From Aculops lycopersici (Eukaryota; Arthropoda; Arachnida; Trombidiformes; Eriophyidae), in assembly GCA_015350385.1 (NCBI GenBank), contig WNKI01000001.1, positions 724,496 to 788,495 on the forward strand: DNA of 64,000 bases, written 5' to 3'. This document shows, piece by piece, positions 1-11,529 of the stretch. The notes under the pieces were generated by a model that saw only the letters and a list, made by a program, of their open reading frames with translations, had not been told where the DNA came from and made no database searches. Each line of letters opens with the position of its first letter. The stretch's first letter is position 1. Both the position numbers and the translations under genes were made by a program.

Positions 1-116
1 AATCCAATGACTTAAGGTTGCTGGTTGATAGTAAATAACAAACAAATAAGGCGAGAGTTCTCCTCGAGCAACATGGTATCAAATCTAATAGATCTAATTT
101 GCTAATACTTTATCTA

Positions 117-138
117 TCTCTCTCTCTCTCTCTCTCTG
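117..138. repeat. (TC)n microsatellite
   Basis: An uninterrupted TC dinucleotide run of about 22 bp lies downstream of the minus-strand secreted-protein gene. The rest of 1-286 is its 3' flank: the plus strand reads TTTATT at 204-209, which is an AATAAA signal on the minus strand about 80 nt past the stop codon. Confidence 0.9.
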
Positions 139-286
139 CACGCTATCAAAAAGATGGAATGGAATGAAGAGATGAGATCAATTAGATGGCGGAGAACAGA
201 GAGTTTATTCAACGTAACTTTAGATAGCGGTCCCGTTAAGTCGCATCAAATCAAGTCCACTGAAATATATGATCCCAATTGGCGCT

Positions 287-892
287 TCAATAATCATCGC
301 CATCTTCAGAGTCTGCGTAGGCAAAAGACCCTCTCGAGTTGCCATCCGACTTTTCGGACGCTGGCGAGGTGGTCGAGGTTTCCGAGGAGGACTCGTCCTT
401 GTCAGATGAACTAGACTCATAGGTTGATATGACTGTAATGACCGACGGTTTCGAGGTGGTTGAGGTGGTAGTAGTAGAAGTGGTTGTTGTTGTAGTCGAT
501 GCCTTTGCGGTTTCAATGGTGGTTGTAGTCTTGATTATTTCTGCCGCCCTCGAGTCTCCGTCTCCGTCCTCCTCGCTATCGAGACCAGATCGCTCGCCAT
601 CCTCCTCATCGCTCTCGCTTGCCGAGGCCATTGCATGAGCCTCGGCTCTTGACTTGAATTCTGGTTCCGATGTAGTAATCAGTGAGGCTGTGGATGGTTT
701 GGTTGTGCCACTGTCAGCATCTTGTGGGTCATCAGTTTCCTCTGAATCAGGGGCCTCGGTGGTTGGACCTTTAGTTGAGGCTACGCCCAGCTTGTTGGCA
801 GGCCCGGCATCCACCTGGCTCAGGACCAGAGTGAGCGAGAGTAAAGCTAGTGCGACGAGTAAGAAGGACGAGCTTAGAGACCTGATGGACAT
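287..892 (-). CDS. Small secreted Ser/Thr- and acid-rich protein
   Basis: About 201 residues if started at the ATG at 892-890. That start puts a classic signal peptide first: MSIRSLSSS, then a hydrophobic core of Leu/Val/Ala (residues ~10-25), then a likely cleavage near SQVDA/G. An in-frame ATG lies 10 codons upstream at 922, but a TATAAAA on the minus strand (960-954) would place transcription initiation near 925-930, which favours the inner ATG. The mature chain has no recognisable domain. It is low complexity, rich in Ser, Thr, Asp and Glu, with Thr/Ser tracts in the middle (mucin-like, possibly O-glycosylated) and an acidic C-terminus ending DGDDY. An AATAAA signal follows about 80 nt after the stop. 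I do not recognise the family. A secreted matrix, cuticular or mucin-like role is only a guess. Confidence 0.75.
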   Translation of the reverse strand: MSIRSLSSSFLLVALALLSLTLVLSQVDAGPANKLGVASTKGPTTEAPDSEETDDPQDADSGTTKPSTASLITTSEPEFKSRAEAHAMASASESDEEDGERSGLDSEEDGDGDSRAAEIIKTTTTIETAKASTTTTTTSTTTTSTTSKPSVITVISTYESSSSDKDESSSETSTTSPASEKSDGNSRGSFAYADSEDGDDY

Positions 893-950
893 TTTTCCGG
901 ATTGTATATATCTCTCTACCAATATGAAAAATCGATGATGCTTCTTTTTT

Positions 951-960
951 GTGTTTTATA
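951..960 (-). promoter_or_regulatory. TATA box of the secreted-protein gene
   Basis: On the minus strand this reads TATAAAACAC, about 60 nt upstream of the ATG at 892. That is right for a TATA-driven gene with a 5' UTR of roughly 35 nt. Evidence is motif and spacing only. Confidence 0.5.
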
Positions 961-1600
961 CCACGCCGAAGAAACAATACTAAGTCATTTACTTGCCCGA
1001 ACTAAAGAATGTAATCTATCCGAGAGCAGAGGCTATTTGAGAGGCTCCTGCTATTACTTGGCAACGTAGGTAGCGAAAGGTGAGATAAGCAGGTAGAAAG
1101 ACCAAGATAAGTCTAGTTCTGTTTAGCAAAAAGGAGGGCAAGCTAATCTAAATCTAGATCTAAATCTTGTACAGTAGTGGTGGTTGTGGTAGGAAGATTT
1201 TAATTTGATCACATTTAAGTCCAACATAATAAAACTCCTGCGTCTTGTTCATGAGAACACATAATAACTGTTGCGACTTTAGATGGTCTATATAAATTGA
1301 TTTTAATAACGCAGATAACTTGAGATGGCGGGTGGGTGAGTGGTGGTTTTTCACTTAATAATAACTTAACTCATGACTTAATAAATCAATCAACAACAAT
1401 CTTTTTCGCTTTTGAAGTGCTTGTGTTTGTTAGTTAGTTTGTTTGTTAGCCAATCATCTGAATTCTGATCACCAGTTAGGAATATCAATCGATTTTCGTC
1501 GAGAGGACGAATCGCTCTAAAAGCGAATTCTAGTTAGTAACATTTGTGCTGATAACATGAAATGAAGTATCATTAATAATAGTGAATACAGATGAAAGGT
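961..1600. other. Intergenic stretch, RXR 3' flank
   Basis: Between the secreted-protein promoter and the RXR stop codon. AT-rich, with no credible coding frame or RNA gene seen. It should contain the RXR 3' UTR, which is transcribed leftwards. Confidence 0.6.
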
Positions 1601-3713
1601 CTATCGCAAGTTTGCCCTCAAGTAGGAGCAAATTTGCGAGGCCTCGTAACAAATTTCAAAAAACAATAACTTGACTCGGAAGCCCAAAACGGAGGTCGAC
1701 GAAGACGACTTGCTTACCCCGCCGGCACCGCTACTTCCGGCGCTACTACTGCTCACTCCACTACTACTGCTAGCCGAGCTACTGGCACTACTACTGCTAC
1801 TTCCTCCAGGAGAACTAGCGCCGCCCGCCACTCCGCTCAACAGGTGGTGGTTGTTGCTGCTGCTGCTGTTTCCGTTGGCCAGGCCTCCAGCCGAAGGGGG
1901 CGACTCAATGGAGCCAAAGCCACTGGCGCTTCGGATTACATCGCATGGAATCGGCCGGATAAGATCACACTTGAGGCCAATACTTCGTAAGGCAGGCAGA
2001 CGCAGGAGAAGCTTACCAAATCTATTTGGTTGATCCTCGTGGTGGGTTCGACAATAAGTCTCCAGGGCTGTGTAAACATGTCCTCTGTACTCTTCAATCG
2101 GTTGCGTGGTCTTCAAACCATGAGTTTCGGGGTTGAACAAAATGATGGCTCTCAGACAAGCGATCTCGTTTGCGTCGACTCGCATATCTCTGAACTTATC
2201 AACTAATTCGCGGAAGATCCTATCAAACATGTTGCTCAAACCAATCTCTTGAGCTTGAATCTCGTTGACATATAAACCACGGCCAATGCACAATAGTCTT
2301 TCTTTGGGTCGCGTGTTGGCGAGATAGTTGAAGTGGCTGTGGTTGTCCCTACTGTTTGACGGACATTCCAGGGACTTGAAAGCCATATCTGAAATTAGCA
2401 GCTCGTTCCAATAGGATCTTAGCAAAGTGACTTGGTCGTCAATCAGGAGCTCAGTAAACTTGGGAACACTCTTGGCCCAGCTAAGCAGTTCGTCTATTTG
2501 CATCTGGCTGGCGCATCTCAGGGTCAGCTCATCGAGTCGTTGATTGTGATGAAAACTTGGCCACCTGGTTGCGCTTGGCTCGTTGACATTTAATAAAGGG
2601 CCTCCACTTGCAGTGCTGATGGTGCTACTATTGCTACTGCAGTAGCCGCTCGTCGTCGTAGACAGGTGGTGGTTGTTGTTGTTGTTGTTGTTGTAGTTGG
2701 TGGTAATCGGCGTCGAGGTCAAGATGAAGGGATCGCTTGACGACTGGTTCGAGGCGGTAGATTGAAAGGTGGGGCTAACTGAGTAACTTGTTGGCATAAC
2801 TCTATTGTTAACATTAGAATTCGGTGGTTGTTGCTCATTGTTTAGTGCAGGTGTTAGGTGGTGTTGATTGTTGATGGCATAAATGCCACCACTCGGTTGT
2901 TGGTTCAAAGGAAGTGTGTTCATTTGGTTGTTATACTGGTGATGGCTTCCGGTGGTTGTGGTTACACTTGCTGGCGGCGAGAGGACATCCAAAGATGAGT
3001 GTCTGTGTTGGTGATGATCAAAGGTATTTGTTGTCTCTTGCTGCTGCGCTTGCTGATGGTGACTAAACAATGGTTGATTTTGATTGTGATAACTCGAGGT
3101 TTGGTGTTGGTGGTTGTTGGCTAGCTGTAGGTGCGTCAACTGGTGTTGGTGGTTAAGGTCTTGGTTGTTTGCAGTCAGAAGAGGTTGCTGTTGTTGAGGG
3201 TGGCAGTGATCGGCTGTGTTGCTTGCACCAAAATCACAAGTCGTGCCCATTAGCTGGCTCATGCCGCCTATGCCTGAGCTGTCCACTTGCATCATATGTT
3301 GCTGTTGTTGTTGTTGTTGCTCCTGTTGGCTTCGATTTTGATTCTGATTTTGGTTTTGGTTTTGACTTTGACTCAGGTGTAAGTTCTGTGTTGCTGCCAA
3401 GGCGGCGGCGGCACGTAACTTGAGCCGCTGCTTCTCCTCTTGTACAGCCTCGCGCCGCATTCCCTGCCTCAGACACTTCTGGTAACGGCAATGCTGGCAC
3501 CTGTTGCGCTGGCGCATGTCCACCACACAACAATTTGAGGCTCGACACACGTAGACAATATCCTTGCGGATGGTGCGTTTGAAGAAACCCTTGCAGCCCT
3601 CGCAGGAAAAGACACCATAGTGCTTGCCGGTGGCCCGGTCGCCGCAAATCGAGCACAAATGCTTCGTGTTGCCGAGCGGATGGTTAGGCGGGTATTGTCT
3701 TTGCAGTGGTTGC

Positions 3714-3746
<33 letters not shown>

Positions 3747-5209
3747 AAGGCTATTGTTGTTTGCGGCGATTGTGGTTGCAGATGGAGGCTGTTGTTGGCC
3801 TCTTGTTGTTGCTGGTTATCTTGCTGCATGGTAGCTTGGAGTTGCGGTTGCTGCTGCTGATTGACTCCCACGCCACTTGAGACAACTGAAGTCTCGTGGC
3901 TTCCACTGATGATGCAGCCACTAGGTGAGCCGATGACCTTGATGGCCGGCGCCGTCACTGGCGACAACGACGACGACGACAATGTGGATGTCGATGAGGA
4001 TGACAGAGACAACGGAGCGCGCTGATAGCCGATCATCGGTTGCGGTTGCGCTTGTGGAATGGAGAAAATCGGTGGTTTTGGTGGTCGCTGTTGTTGTTGC
4101 AGCTGCAAATTACAATGATGATGCTGTTGTTGTGACTGTTGCTGTCGCTCATTTGAACAAGTGGTCGTTGCCGGCAACAACGGCAAGCAGTTGCCTTCAG
4201 TGGCCACCAAAGGCGCCGCTGTCGCTCGGCCACTGGAGATAGGCGGCCGCCACGCCCCCTCGTTGGTGTGGTCGTTATGGTTTCGGGCGGCTTGCTGTTG
4301 AGAATTAGAGTTGTTGGTATTAGTGTGGTTGCCATTGAAACTGTCGCACTCGCTTATGCTAACGCTTATCCCCGAGCCTCCGGCGCTCGTTGCGGCTGAT
4401 GCAACGAAGCGACCGCCACCTGTCGCGCCGCTCGCCAATGGTTGCGCAATGCGCCGTCTATGTTGCTCCTGTTCCAAACGGATGTCGCCAGCGTTAGCGT
4501 CGGCCGCCTGCTGCTTGTTGCTGTAGTCATGACTTCGACAATTGCTGCCAGTTTGGCCACTCGCTGCCCGGCCATACTGGCCGCAATCAGGTTGCTGCTC
4601 TCGATGTTCCCGTCGCCGTCGCGGCTGCTCCTGCTCCTCTTCGTGTTGCTCGTCGCCGTGGCCGTTTTCGTGCGACACTCCGCGCTGCCGCTTGCCACTT
4701 GTTGTTGCTGTTGGTGGTGGTGGTGCTGGTGGTGGAGAAGTTGTCGCAGGTGGTTGCTTCTCTTGCACATAACCTGAACCACAGGCAGCAATTGAAAGCT
4801 CGCCCACCTCGTTATTGAGTCGCAACGACTTGCCGACCATGCGACTCCTCGACGACATTGCGCCAATATCGTTCAATGTCGCCTGATGCGAATCCTCGAT
4901 AATTTCCACTCTTGCGGCCGCCGGTGCCGCCTCTTTCCTCGACTCGCCGGCCTCCAAGTTCTCGTAGCTTGCGCAACTAACTGCGTCCATCTCGTAGTCG
5001 TCTTGTTGGTCTTGTTGGTCGTGGGGGATTTCATTTCCAATTTCATTTTCGTTCTCATTTGTAGCTCCATGTTGCTGGGGTTGCTTTTGCTGGAAGCCGT
5101 TTGAGTTGCTCGAAGTTGGCACGGATGATGCATCGTCTTGTTGCTCACGCTGCTGCTGCTGCTGCTTTAGCTGCTTCTGCTGTTGCTGTAGCTGGTGGCC
5201 CAATTCCAT
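1601..5209 (-). CDS. RXR: RXR/ultraspiracle nuclear receptor, greatly extended
   Basis: A 1202-residue single-exon receptor (RXR/USP proteins are usually about 450-500). Residues 1-515 are Gln/Asn/Ser-rich, including a 12-Gln run coded near 3712-3748. The DNA-binding domain (~517-590) has HLCSICGDRATGKHYGV, the P-box EGCKGFF and RNRCQHCRYQKCL, typical of RXR. A second Gln/His/Asn-rich hinge follows. The ligand-binding domain (~888-1202) carries FTELLIDDQVTLLRSYWNEL, CLRAIILFNPETHGL and LLLRLPALRSIGLKC, matching RXR helices 3-10. After GLKC the frame enters about 100 Ser/Gly-rich residues and then resumes as VKLLFFEICY...QICSYLRANLR, which lines up with RXR helix 11/12 (HLFFFKLIG...IDTFLMEMLE). 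The conserved AF-2 Glu is absent (YLRANL versus FLMEML). RXR normally heterodimerises with EcR and other receptors on DNA. Start: ATG in a good Kozak context (CCATGG). Orthology is clear from the DBD; the insertion is discussed under findings. Confidence 0.93.
1675..1968 (-). other. Candidate exitron (in-frame removable segment) within RXR
   Basis: On the coding strand this 294-nt segment begins GTGATC, ends CCGAG and has no stop codon. Its length is a multiple of three, and it begins and ends in the same codon phase. It encodes a Ser/Gly-rich low-complexity stretch that separates LRSIGLK (helix 10) from KLLFFEI (helix 11). If spliced out, the helix becomes almost continuous (GLKFKLLFFEI), one or two residues shorter than in RXR. 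It could equally be a retained coding expansion. Confidence 0.45.
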
Positions 5210-8200
5210 GGCTCATCCACTTGCGCCGCAAGCCACAGGCCACTAACTAACAGGCTGCCGACTGGGAGAGACTTGGAAGCTCCGCAGCCAGCAATCCAAG
5301 TCTTGACTAGCGGACTGAGCCAAACAGAACGACGGACAAACCGGGCGCCAGTCCACGAGCTCGACGCCGGAGCCAATGTCAATGTCACACGGGCACACTA
5401 ACTCGCTAACTCGTTCTCGCTGGCCAACTAGCAGGCAAGAGCTAGCTCGGCGACCGGCCGCTACTATCGCTTAAGGTAGATAGGTTGCTGTCTGTCTGTC
5501 TGTCTGGCTGGCTGGCTGTTGTCAACTCTCTAACGCTTGGAGAGTTGCTCCTTTGGACTCACTTCGAACCGCAGGCCACTGGACACTCGCTGGCCACTTT
5601 CAAGTTTACTCTTCGCCACTAATTCGGAGTCTCACTTGCGTTGCTAGCTGCCGCTGCTTCTGCTGCTACTGCTACTACTCGTTGCTAAGTTACCACTATT
5701 GGTTCATTCTACTCTCTTGGTTGCTGAACTCGCCAGTGGAAGTTTCTCTCCCACTCTCTTTGTGTGCCACACAAACTCTCCTCAATTTGCAGGTGGATGC
5801 GACCGACTGGCTGGAGTTGCGCGCGAATTGGATACCGATGAAGTTGAGAGTGTCACGTTCAGTTTAATAAACTGAACACAAACCAATACTGTTGCTAGTC
5901 GAGTGATGATCACACAAACATTATATAAAAAGTACAATATTCATGTTCGCTGGCCACACACACAAACACACACTCGCTCGCTCGCAATTGCCAGCTTCAT
6001 TGAGAGAAGGGAAAAGATAACAGTTGAACACAAGCGACGCGCGCTGCTCGTTGCTCGTTGCGTCACCACGCGACTGTCAAGGTGCTTGAACTCTAACCCT
6101 CAAACTCTGGCATAACCCTCTCGCTGCTCGCGGCGGCGGCGGCGACGGCTACCATCGTGGCCGTTGCTCATTTTGCTCGAAGTTTATCGCACACTAAGCT
6201 CGCTAGTCAAATGAGCGCCGGCAATAGAGAGGCAATAATAAGCAAAGACCACCAAAAATAGGCGCTCTACTGCTATTGCTGCCACTACTACTATGCATTT
6301 CCATTGAGGCTTTGTGGAGTTTTGGTGGAAGCCGGCGAGCGAGCGAGCAAATAGCAACCAGCTTACCTCTTGCTCTCGTGGTAGTATCTCCTCGCAGCAT
6401 GAAGTCCGCCACTTTTACACACTCGCACTCGCACTCGCAATCGCACTCGCACTCAAATACACGAAGACCAACTCTCTCCATACGGCAAACGATTATTGGA
6501 TATCATTGTCACTATGTGGCAGCCTCACTCTTTAGCTCCCAGCCACCACAAGCTTGCCGGCAGCCGGCTAGCAGGTTTGTCAGTCACTCGGCGCAACTGA
6601 ACGACTGAACACTGCGACTTTGCCAGCGAGACACTGAACAGAATGGCAAGCTAGGGAACGTTGAACTTTAGAGTTGTTTACTCTCCTCGTCGTCGGCGTC
6701 CTCGTCGTTCAACTCCAAATTCCAGACTCCCGACTTGCAGCTCGTTGGCGACTGTTGCTTTCGCTGCTCGTTGCAACTCCCTTGATAAACTCGCTAGCTT
6801 GATACCATTCGCTCGGCCAGCTAGCCGCCGAGCCGATAGTCTAGCGACTAGCCAGTTGCGCGATGGTCGCCAAAGAGTTTGCTGTTGCATTCTACTGTCG
6901 CCAGCTAGCCGCATTCCGCGACTCACTGACGCAACTGGCAACAGCGATCCTCTGGCCAGCCGCTCAAGTCTGCCGCCAACCAACTAAAGGCGCCCCTCGT
7001 CACATTGAAATTGTGAGCTGCCGTCGCCGCAAACTACAACGTTGATGGCGCCGAGAGCTGAATCAATAAAAGAGCAGCAGCTCAACTCGCGGGCAACTTG
7101 CTAGGAAAGTTTAGATCGCAAAGCGCGACACTTGAACTTGTTGTGGCCGTCGCCAATAGTTGATAGCTCAAACAAACGCTCATGCACATATACAAGCTGA
7201 ATCTAAGGATAAGGCAACGAGAGGAGAGGAGAGGGGAGGGGTGGAGTGGAAAGGAAAGGAAAATGAGAGGAAAGGAGAGCTAATAACGTGTGGTTGCGGG
7301 AAACTTGTGGCAAACTCCATGAGAGCAAACATCATATCGCGACTCTCCTCTCTCGTCAAGCTAAAGTTATATTGGTTAGCTAACTTGAGAGTGTTCAAGT
7401 GAGCGAGTTAGCTGGTTAGCTAGTCGCAACTCACAAGGTCAAGCTCGAGCTCGAGTGTGATGTTGCTCGCAACGCCATCTCTTCTCATCAGAGACTGTTT
7501 ACGTTGCAGGTGATATTTGTTTAGCTTAAGTAGAAATCCGAGAGCCACCTAGCGGGTGACCATCCATCTAGTAATTGGGAGAAAATAAACCACCTGAGGC
7601 ATCCAAGTTATGCCATCTACTCACTCATTAGTTAGCTAGCGGTAGTTGGTTTGCTAGTTTGTTGGTAGAATCAGCACAGAGAAAAGTTAACGAAAGTCAA
7701 CGACAAATTTCCACCCACTTGCCGGCAATAATCTAACCACCAATGATATGCCAGCGATAGTGGGATAATTGACAAGCTGTGGTCAGTCCCTCGAGATCCA
7801 TGTCATGGGCTAGATGGGCAAATTACAACTATATAACTATAGTCTCGATACTCTCAATGCGCCAGTTGGGATTGAGTGACCACCTGGTGGATAGTTGGTG
7901 GTGGGTGGGTAGTAATGGGAGCAGTGGAGTTGGTTGCCGAGTTTCATTTCTCAGTTCGTCCAGCTGGTTGCTTCTCAATCAGCTAATGCACAAGTTCCGC
8001 TCAGAATAACGCCAACTCCAACTCCAACGGACAAGGCCACCTACCCACCCACCCACCCAACTTCAATTCGTTGGTCACCTGACTTTGAGTGGTTGGTCAT
8101 TGTTACGCTTGGAGTGACGAACCGGAAGTTGCGAGCAGTAGCGTAAACGCTCCATTTCCGCCCCAAACCGATCGTCGAGCTGCGATAAGCAACGCCACTC

Positions 8201-9132
8201 TTGCCTCAGCTTGACACAACTTGGAACAATCTGTTATCTCCCTCGGCCATTCCGTGCCAGCGACACCTGGCGAGGGGCCCGTGGTCATGTTTGTCGCTAG
8301 CAATGGCCATCTCGTTAGTTGTATGCTCAAACACGCACATAGGGTATAACAACCACCACCACTGCTAGCATGGATTGGCAGCGGCACAGTGGTTGCTCGG
8401 CTGTCCTTTTTGGGCCCACTTTTCATGTGTTGTAACAATAACTTTCGTCGCTCGCAACTTGCCCAGCAGCAGCGGCCGCAGTGGCTCTTGGAGCGTATAG
8501 TCGGTGGTTGGGGCACAAGTTCACAATCCCATAGCCATCGTTGGGGTGTGTTTTTTAAATTTCCAACAAACTTGTAAACATGTAGACCGTCGCCGCGGAC
8601 GAGCGAGCAAGCAAAATATTAACTAGACACAAATATTTACACAATATTCAATCATTATTGGCCACAAATTGATGGCGACTGAAGAGGATACTGGTCAAGG
8701 TAAAATAATCAATGGATCAAATGAGCCGAATGGACCGACATGATAGTTGAAGCTCATAAGATTTATCACTCAAAGTTTTAGTCTTTTCCTCCGCAACTGA
8801 AGCGTAGAAGTCAAGAAGTAACTTGGATAACAGATTTTGTATTGAATAGAAAAACAAACTGAACTTGAAGTCATGCTAAATTAATGAAGAGGAATGACGC
8901 AATATCATCAGGTCAGTATTTTCACATGCTAACTCGCAAGTCCATGCCAGGAAGTCGCTAGGTCCCGCAAAAAATCAAACTGACTAAAAGATTTCATTCA
9001 TTTCCTTTCTAAGTATCAAATTCAAAAGAACAAAACAGCAAACCAAACCCATGGCTATTTACTAATTGACAACTCAAGATAAACCATCCCAAGTTGGTGT
9101 CAATATTTTGGCAACCGCTGAAAATTGCAAAC
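5210..9132. other. RXR upstream and X11 5' flank, non-coding
   Basis: About 3.9 kb between divergently transcribed RXR and X11. I see no credible gene; the open frames are compositionally random. It holds short tandem repeats: CTGT/CTGG tetramers at about 5488-5518, ACTCGC hexamers at about 6420-6453, and a purine-only-biased GAGAGGAGAGGGGAGGGG stretch at about 7215-7280. It probably contains the RXR promoter and enhancers and the X11 5' UTR. Confidence 0.6.
7215..7280. repeat. Polypurine G/A-rich tract
   Basis: A tract of nearly all G and A on the plus strand (GAGAGGAGAGGAGAGGGG and related units). Such mirror-like polypurine tracts can form triplex DNA, but no function can be read from the sequence. 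Confidence 0.6.
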
Positions 9133-11529
9133 ATGGACTCCATAGATTTTGTCAACATGAACCTGATTGACATGGACTGCATCCATGTTGTACCAAACAA
9201 TCGCCTACCTGACGAGAGTTACATCGAACGATTGTTTCCAAAATGCTCGCCAAAACAAGACATTGATAGTAGAAATAATCAAGACAACAATGGCGACGAT
9301 TCAAGTCCGACCAAGACCAATAACAACAATAGCAATAAGCACCGGAGACGCCGACGACTTCGCGCGCGAAAACCAAAGCAGACAATGAGAGATCAATTAG
9401 CGAGCACCAGCAACAATAGCAATGATATCAATATCAAGAATAATAATGCCAACACAACAAATATTATAAATTTACCCAATCTCAATTCAAACGCACCGGG
9501 CTCGACGACTGGTTTAAACTCTCTGCCCTCGCGGCCGTCAATCCTGCAATTCAATACTCTTTCAGATGCTGATAGTGACCCAGAAGATAGGATTGAGGTC
9601 AACCCTTCGACGCTAACCAATATTAGCCTAGACACACAACAACCCCCGATCGGCCATAGTTTCAGTAACCAAAGATTAGATGCCAACGAGACCTCAGCCA
9701 CTTCAACAACGATCACCTCAGCCAACTCGATCAACACCAGTGATACAAACAATAACAATAACAATAACAACAACAAAAACAATAATAACAACAGTAACGA
9801 CCAGAAGACTCATGCTCTGTCGTCGCAAGTAATATCAACAATAATCTCGGCGTCTATATTTCCTCGTCTCGACGAGGGATTATCAAGTGACGCAGTAGAT
9901 TCAGATGGTGACATTCCGAACAACGGCGAGGTTTCAAGATTAAATGAGGATCTAGCGGAAGCCGACGATGAGGACGACGAGCTAGTGACCAAATCGACGA
10001 GAAGTAAGTCGAATCGAACTAAGCAAGGTCAAGAGCACCAGCAGCGAGCTAACACTAAAGTGCCCATCAGATCGGCAACTAGAGCTTCTTTGAATAGGCT
10101 AGCAAATTCAGGTTTAGAAGGAATTGCAAACAACAAATCCAATACCTCAACAAACCTGAGCACCAATAATCGTCCATCCAGCGACACTGATATTGAGACT
10201 GACCGACTGCTAGGAACACAGAGACAAAAGATGCACAACGATAAGCGACACAGGGATGTTATGTTTAGCGAGACCAACAACTCGAGCAACACCAATGACC
10301 TTCACCAATCAACCTCTTTGTCGAGCCAAAAGACATACAATAACAATGGGTCCAACAATGGAGCAAACTTTAGAGAAGTTTTGATTGAGGGTGTCCTATT
10401 CCATGTCAAGTATCTCGGCTCAACGCATAGCGACTGCGAGGGTCGTGGAGAGAAAGAGGATCGCATTAATCAAGCTGAGATGGCCGTCCACGAGGTAAAG
10501 TTGAGAAATTGTGAGACTAACCAGGCAATAGATGTTCAATTGTTTATATCAACGGAGAAAATTATGGTCTTGAACGATAGACACCGGAAGCTGCTGATGG
10601 ACCACTCGCTCCGAACAATATCCTACATTGCGGATATTGGTGAGGCGATTGTGTTGATTGTGAAGACCAAATCAAGTGGTAGCTCTACGACATTAAGTGA
10701 TAACCAACACCAACGAGGATCTCGGATTAGTTGCCATGTTTTTGAATCGAGTGAATCTCACACAATCACCAAGTCCATTAGCCAGGCGTTTCAAGTGGCC
10801 TACACTGAGCTGTTGAAAGCAAATGGATCGTCAGGTGGTAGTGGTAGCAATGGCAACATAGCTGACCTGACGAATGGATCCTCTTACCCGCACAAAGAGT
10901 TGGATTACCAGCAAGTCTTGAATTCACAAGAGATGTCAACTGAGGAGTTGGAGATGTTTTCGAGGCGCGAAAACCAACGTGAGGTCATTGTGCCGAAACA
11001 GGTGGGCGAAATCATCGGGCTGAGTATAGTTGAATCGGGATGGGGTAGTGTGTTGCCAACGGTTGTGATCGCAAACATAAAACAGGACGGTCCGGCTGAT
11101 AAGTGCAAGAAATTGTCCGTTGGGTACCAGATACTTTCAGTCAACGGCATAAGCCTTGTGGGCTTGCCACTGGCCGAGTGCCAGGAGATACTGCGGAAGA
11201 CTAAACAGCAAAGTGTAGCTCGACTCTCGGTGGTTCCTGGCCCCATCACTGTAGAGGTGAAGATCAAGCGACCGGATACAAAATATCAGCTCGGGTTTAG
11301 TGTGCAGAATGGAGTTATTTGCAGTCTTCTGAGGGGTGGCATCGCTGAAAGGGGCGGGGTTCGAGTCGGCCATAGGATCATGTCGATCAATGGAACTACC
11401 GTGGTTGGGGCTCCGCATGACAAGATAGTGAACATGCTGGCCAACTCAGTGGGCGAGATTCGCATGATTACCTGCCTGACCTCCTTATACAAACTCATAC
11501 TCGGCGAAGAGAAGCCGATCTACTTCTAA
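9133..11529 (+). CDS. X11: X11/Mint (APBA) family adaptor, PTB-PDZ-PDZ
   Basis: 798 residues from the ATG at 9133 (context AACATGG); the frame is open a little further upstream but without another ATG. Residues 1-410 are Asn/Ser-rich and disordered. A PTB domain (~415-565) contains LIEGVLFHVKYLGST and the Mint signature DHSLRTISYIADIGEAIVL, with CHVFES and AFQVAYTELL at its end. Two PDZ domains follow (~620-700 and ~707-790): EIIGLSIVESGWGSVLPTV, then YQLGFSVQNGVICSLLRGG and AERGGVRVGHRI. The C-terminus ends EEKPIYF, like the conserved QPVYI tail that folds back onto the PDZ tandem in vertebrate Mints. The family binds APP-type NPxY tails and sorts membrane cargo, acting with CASK/Veli or Munc18 in neurons; such binding segments are not evident in the N-terminus here. 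An ATTAAA lies at 11633. Single exon. Confidence 0.96.
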   Translation: MDSIDFVNMNLIDMDCIHVVPNNRLPDESYIERLFPKCSPKQDIDSRNNQDNNGDDSSPTKTNNNNSNKHRRRRRLRARKPKQTMRDQLASTSNNSNDINIKNNNANTTNIINLPNLNSNAPGSTTGLNSLPSRPSILQFNTLSDADSDPEDRIEVNPSTLTNISLDTQQPPIGHSFSNQRLDANETSATSTTITSANSINTSDTNNNNNNNNNKNNNNNSNDQKTHALSSQVISTIISASIFPRLDEGLSSDAVDSDGDIPNNGEVSRLNEDLAEADDEDDELVTKSTRSKSNRTKQGQEHQQRANTKVPIRSATRASLNRLANSGLEGIANNKSNTSTNLSTNNRPSSDTDIETDRLLGTQRQKMHNDKRHRDVMFSETNNSSNTNDLHQSTSLSSQKTYNNNGSNNGANFREVLIEGVLFHVKYLGSTHSDCEGRGEKEDRINQAEMAVHEVKLRNCETNQAIDVQLFISTEKIMVLNDRHRKLLMDHSLRTISYIADIGEAIVLIVKTKSSGSSTTLSDNQHQRGSRISCHVFESSESHTITKSISQAFQVAYTELLKANGSSGGSGSNGNIADLTNGSSYPHKELDYQQVLNSQEMSTEELEMFSRRENQREVIVPKQVGEIIGLSIVESGWGSVLPTVVIANIKQDGPADKCKKLSVGYQILSVNGISLVGLPLAECQEILRKTKQQSVARLSVVPGPITVEVKIKRPDTKYQLGFSVQNGVICSLLRGGIAERGGVRVGHRIMSINGTTVVGAPHDKIVNMLANSVGEIRMITCLTSLYKLILGEEKPIYF

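Noticed and set aside
3169..4866. Several long frames overlapping RXR on both strands
   Set aside because: They are shadows of CAG/CAA repeats in the real RXR frame (poly-Cys, poly-Val, poly-Leu and similar).
1601..5209. HNF4 as the identity of the nuclear receptor
   Set aside because: The P-box is EGCKGFF and the linker RNRCQHCRYQKCL as in RXR, whereas HNF4 has DGCKGFF and RNQCRYCRLKKCF.
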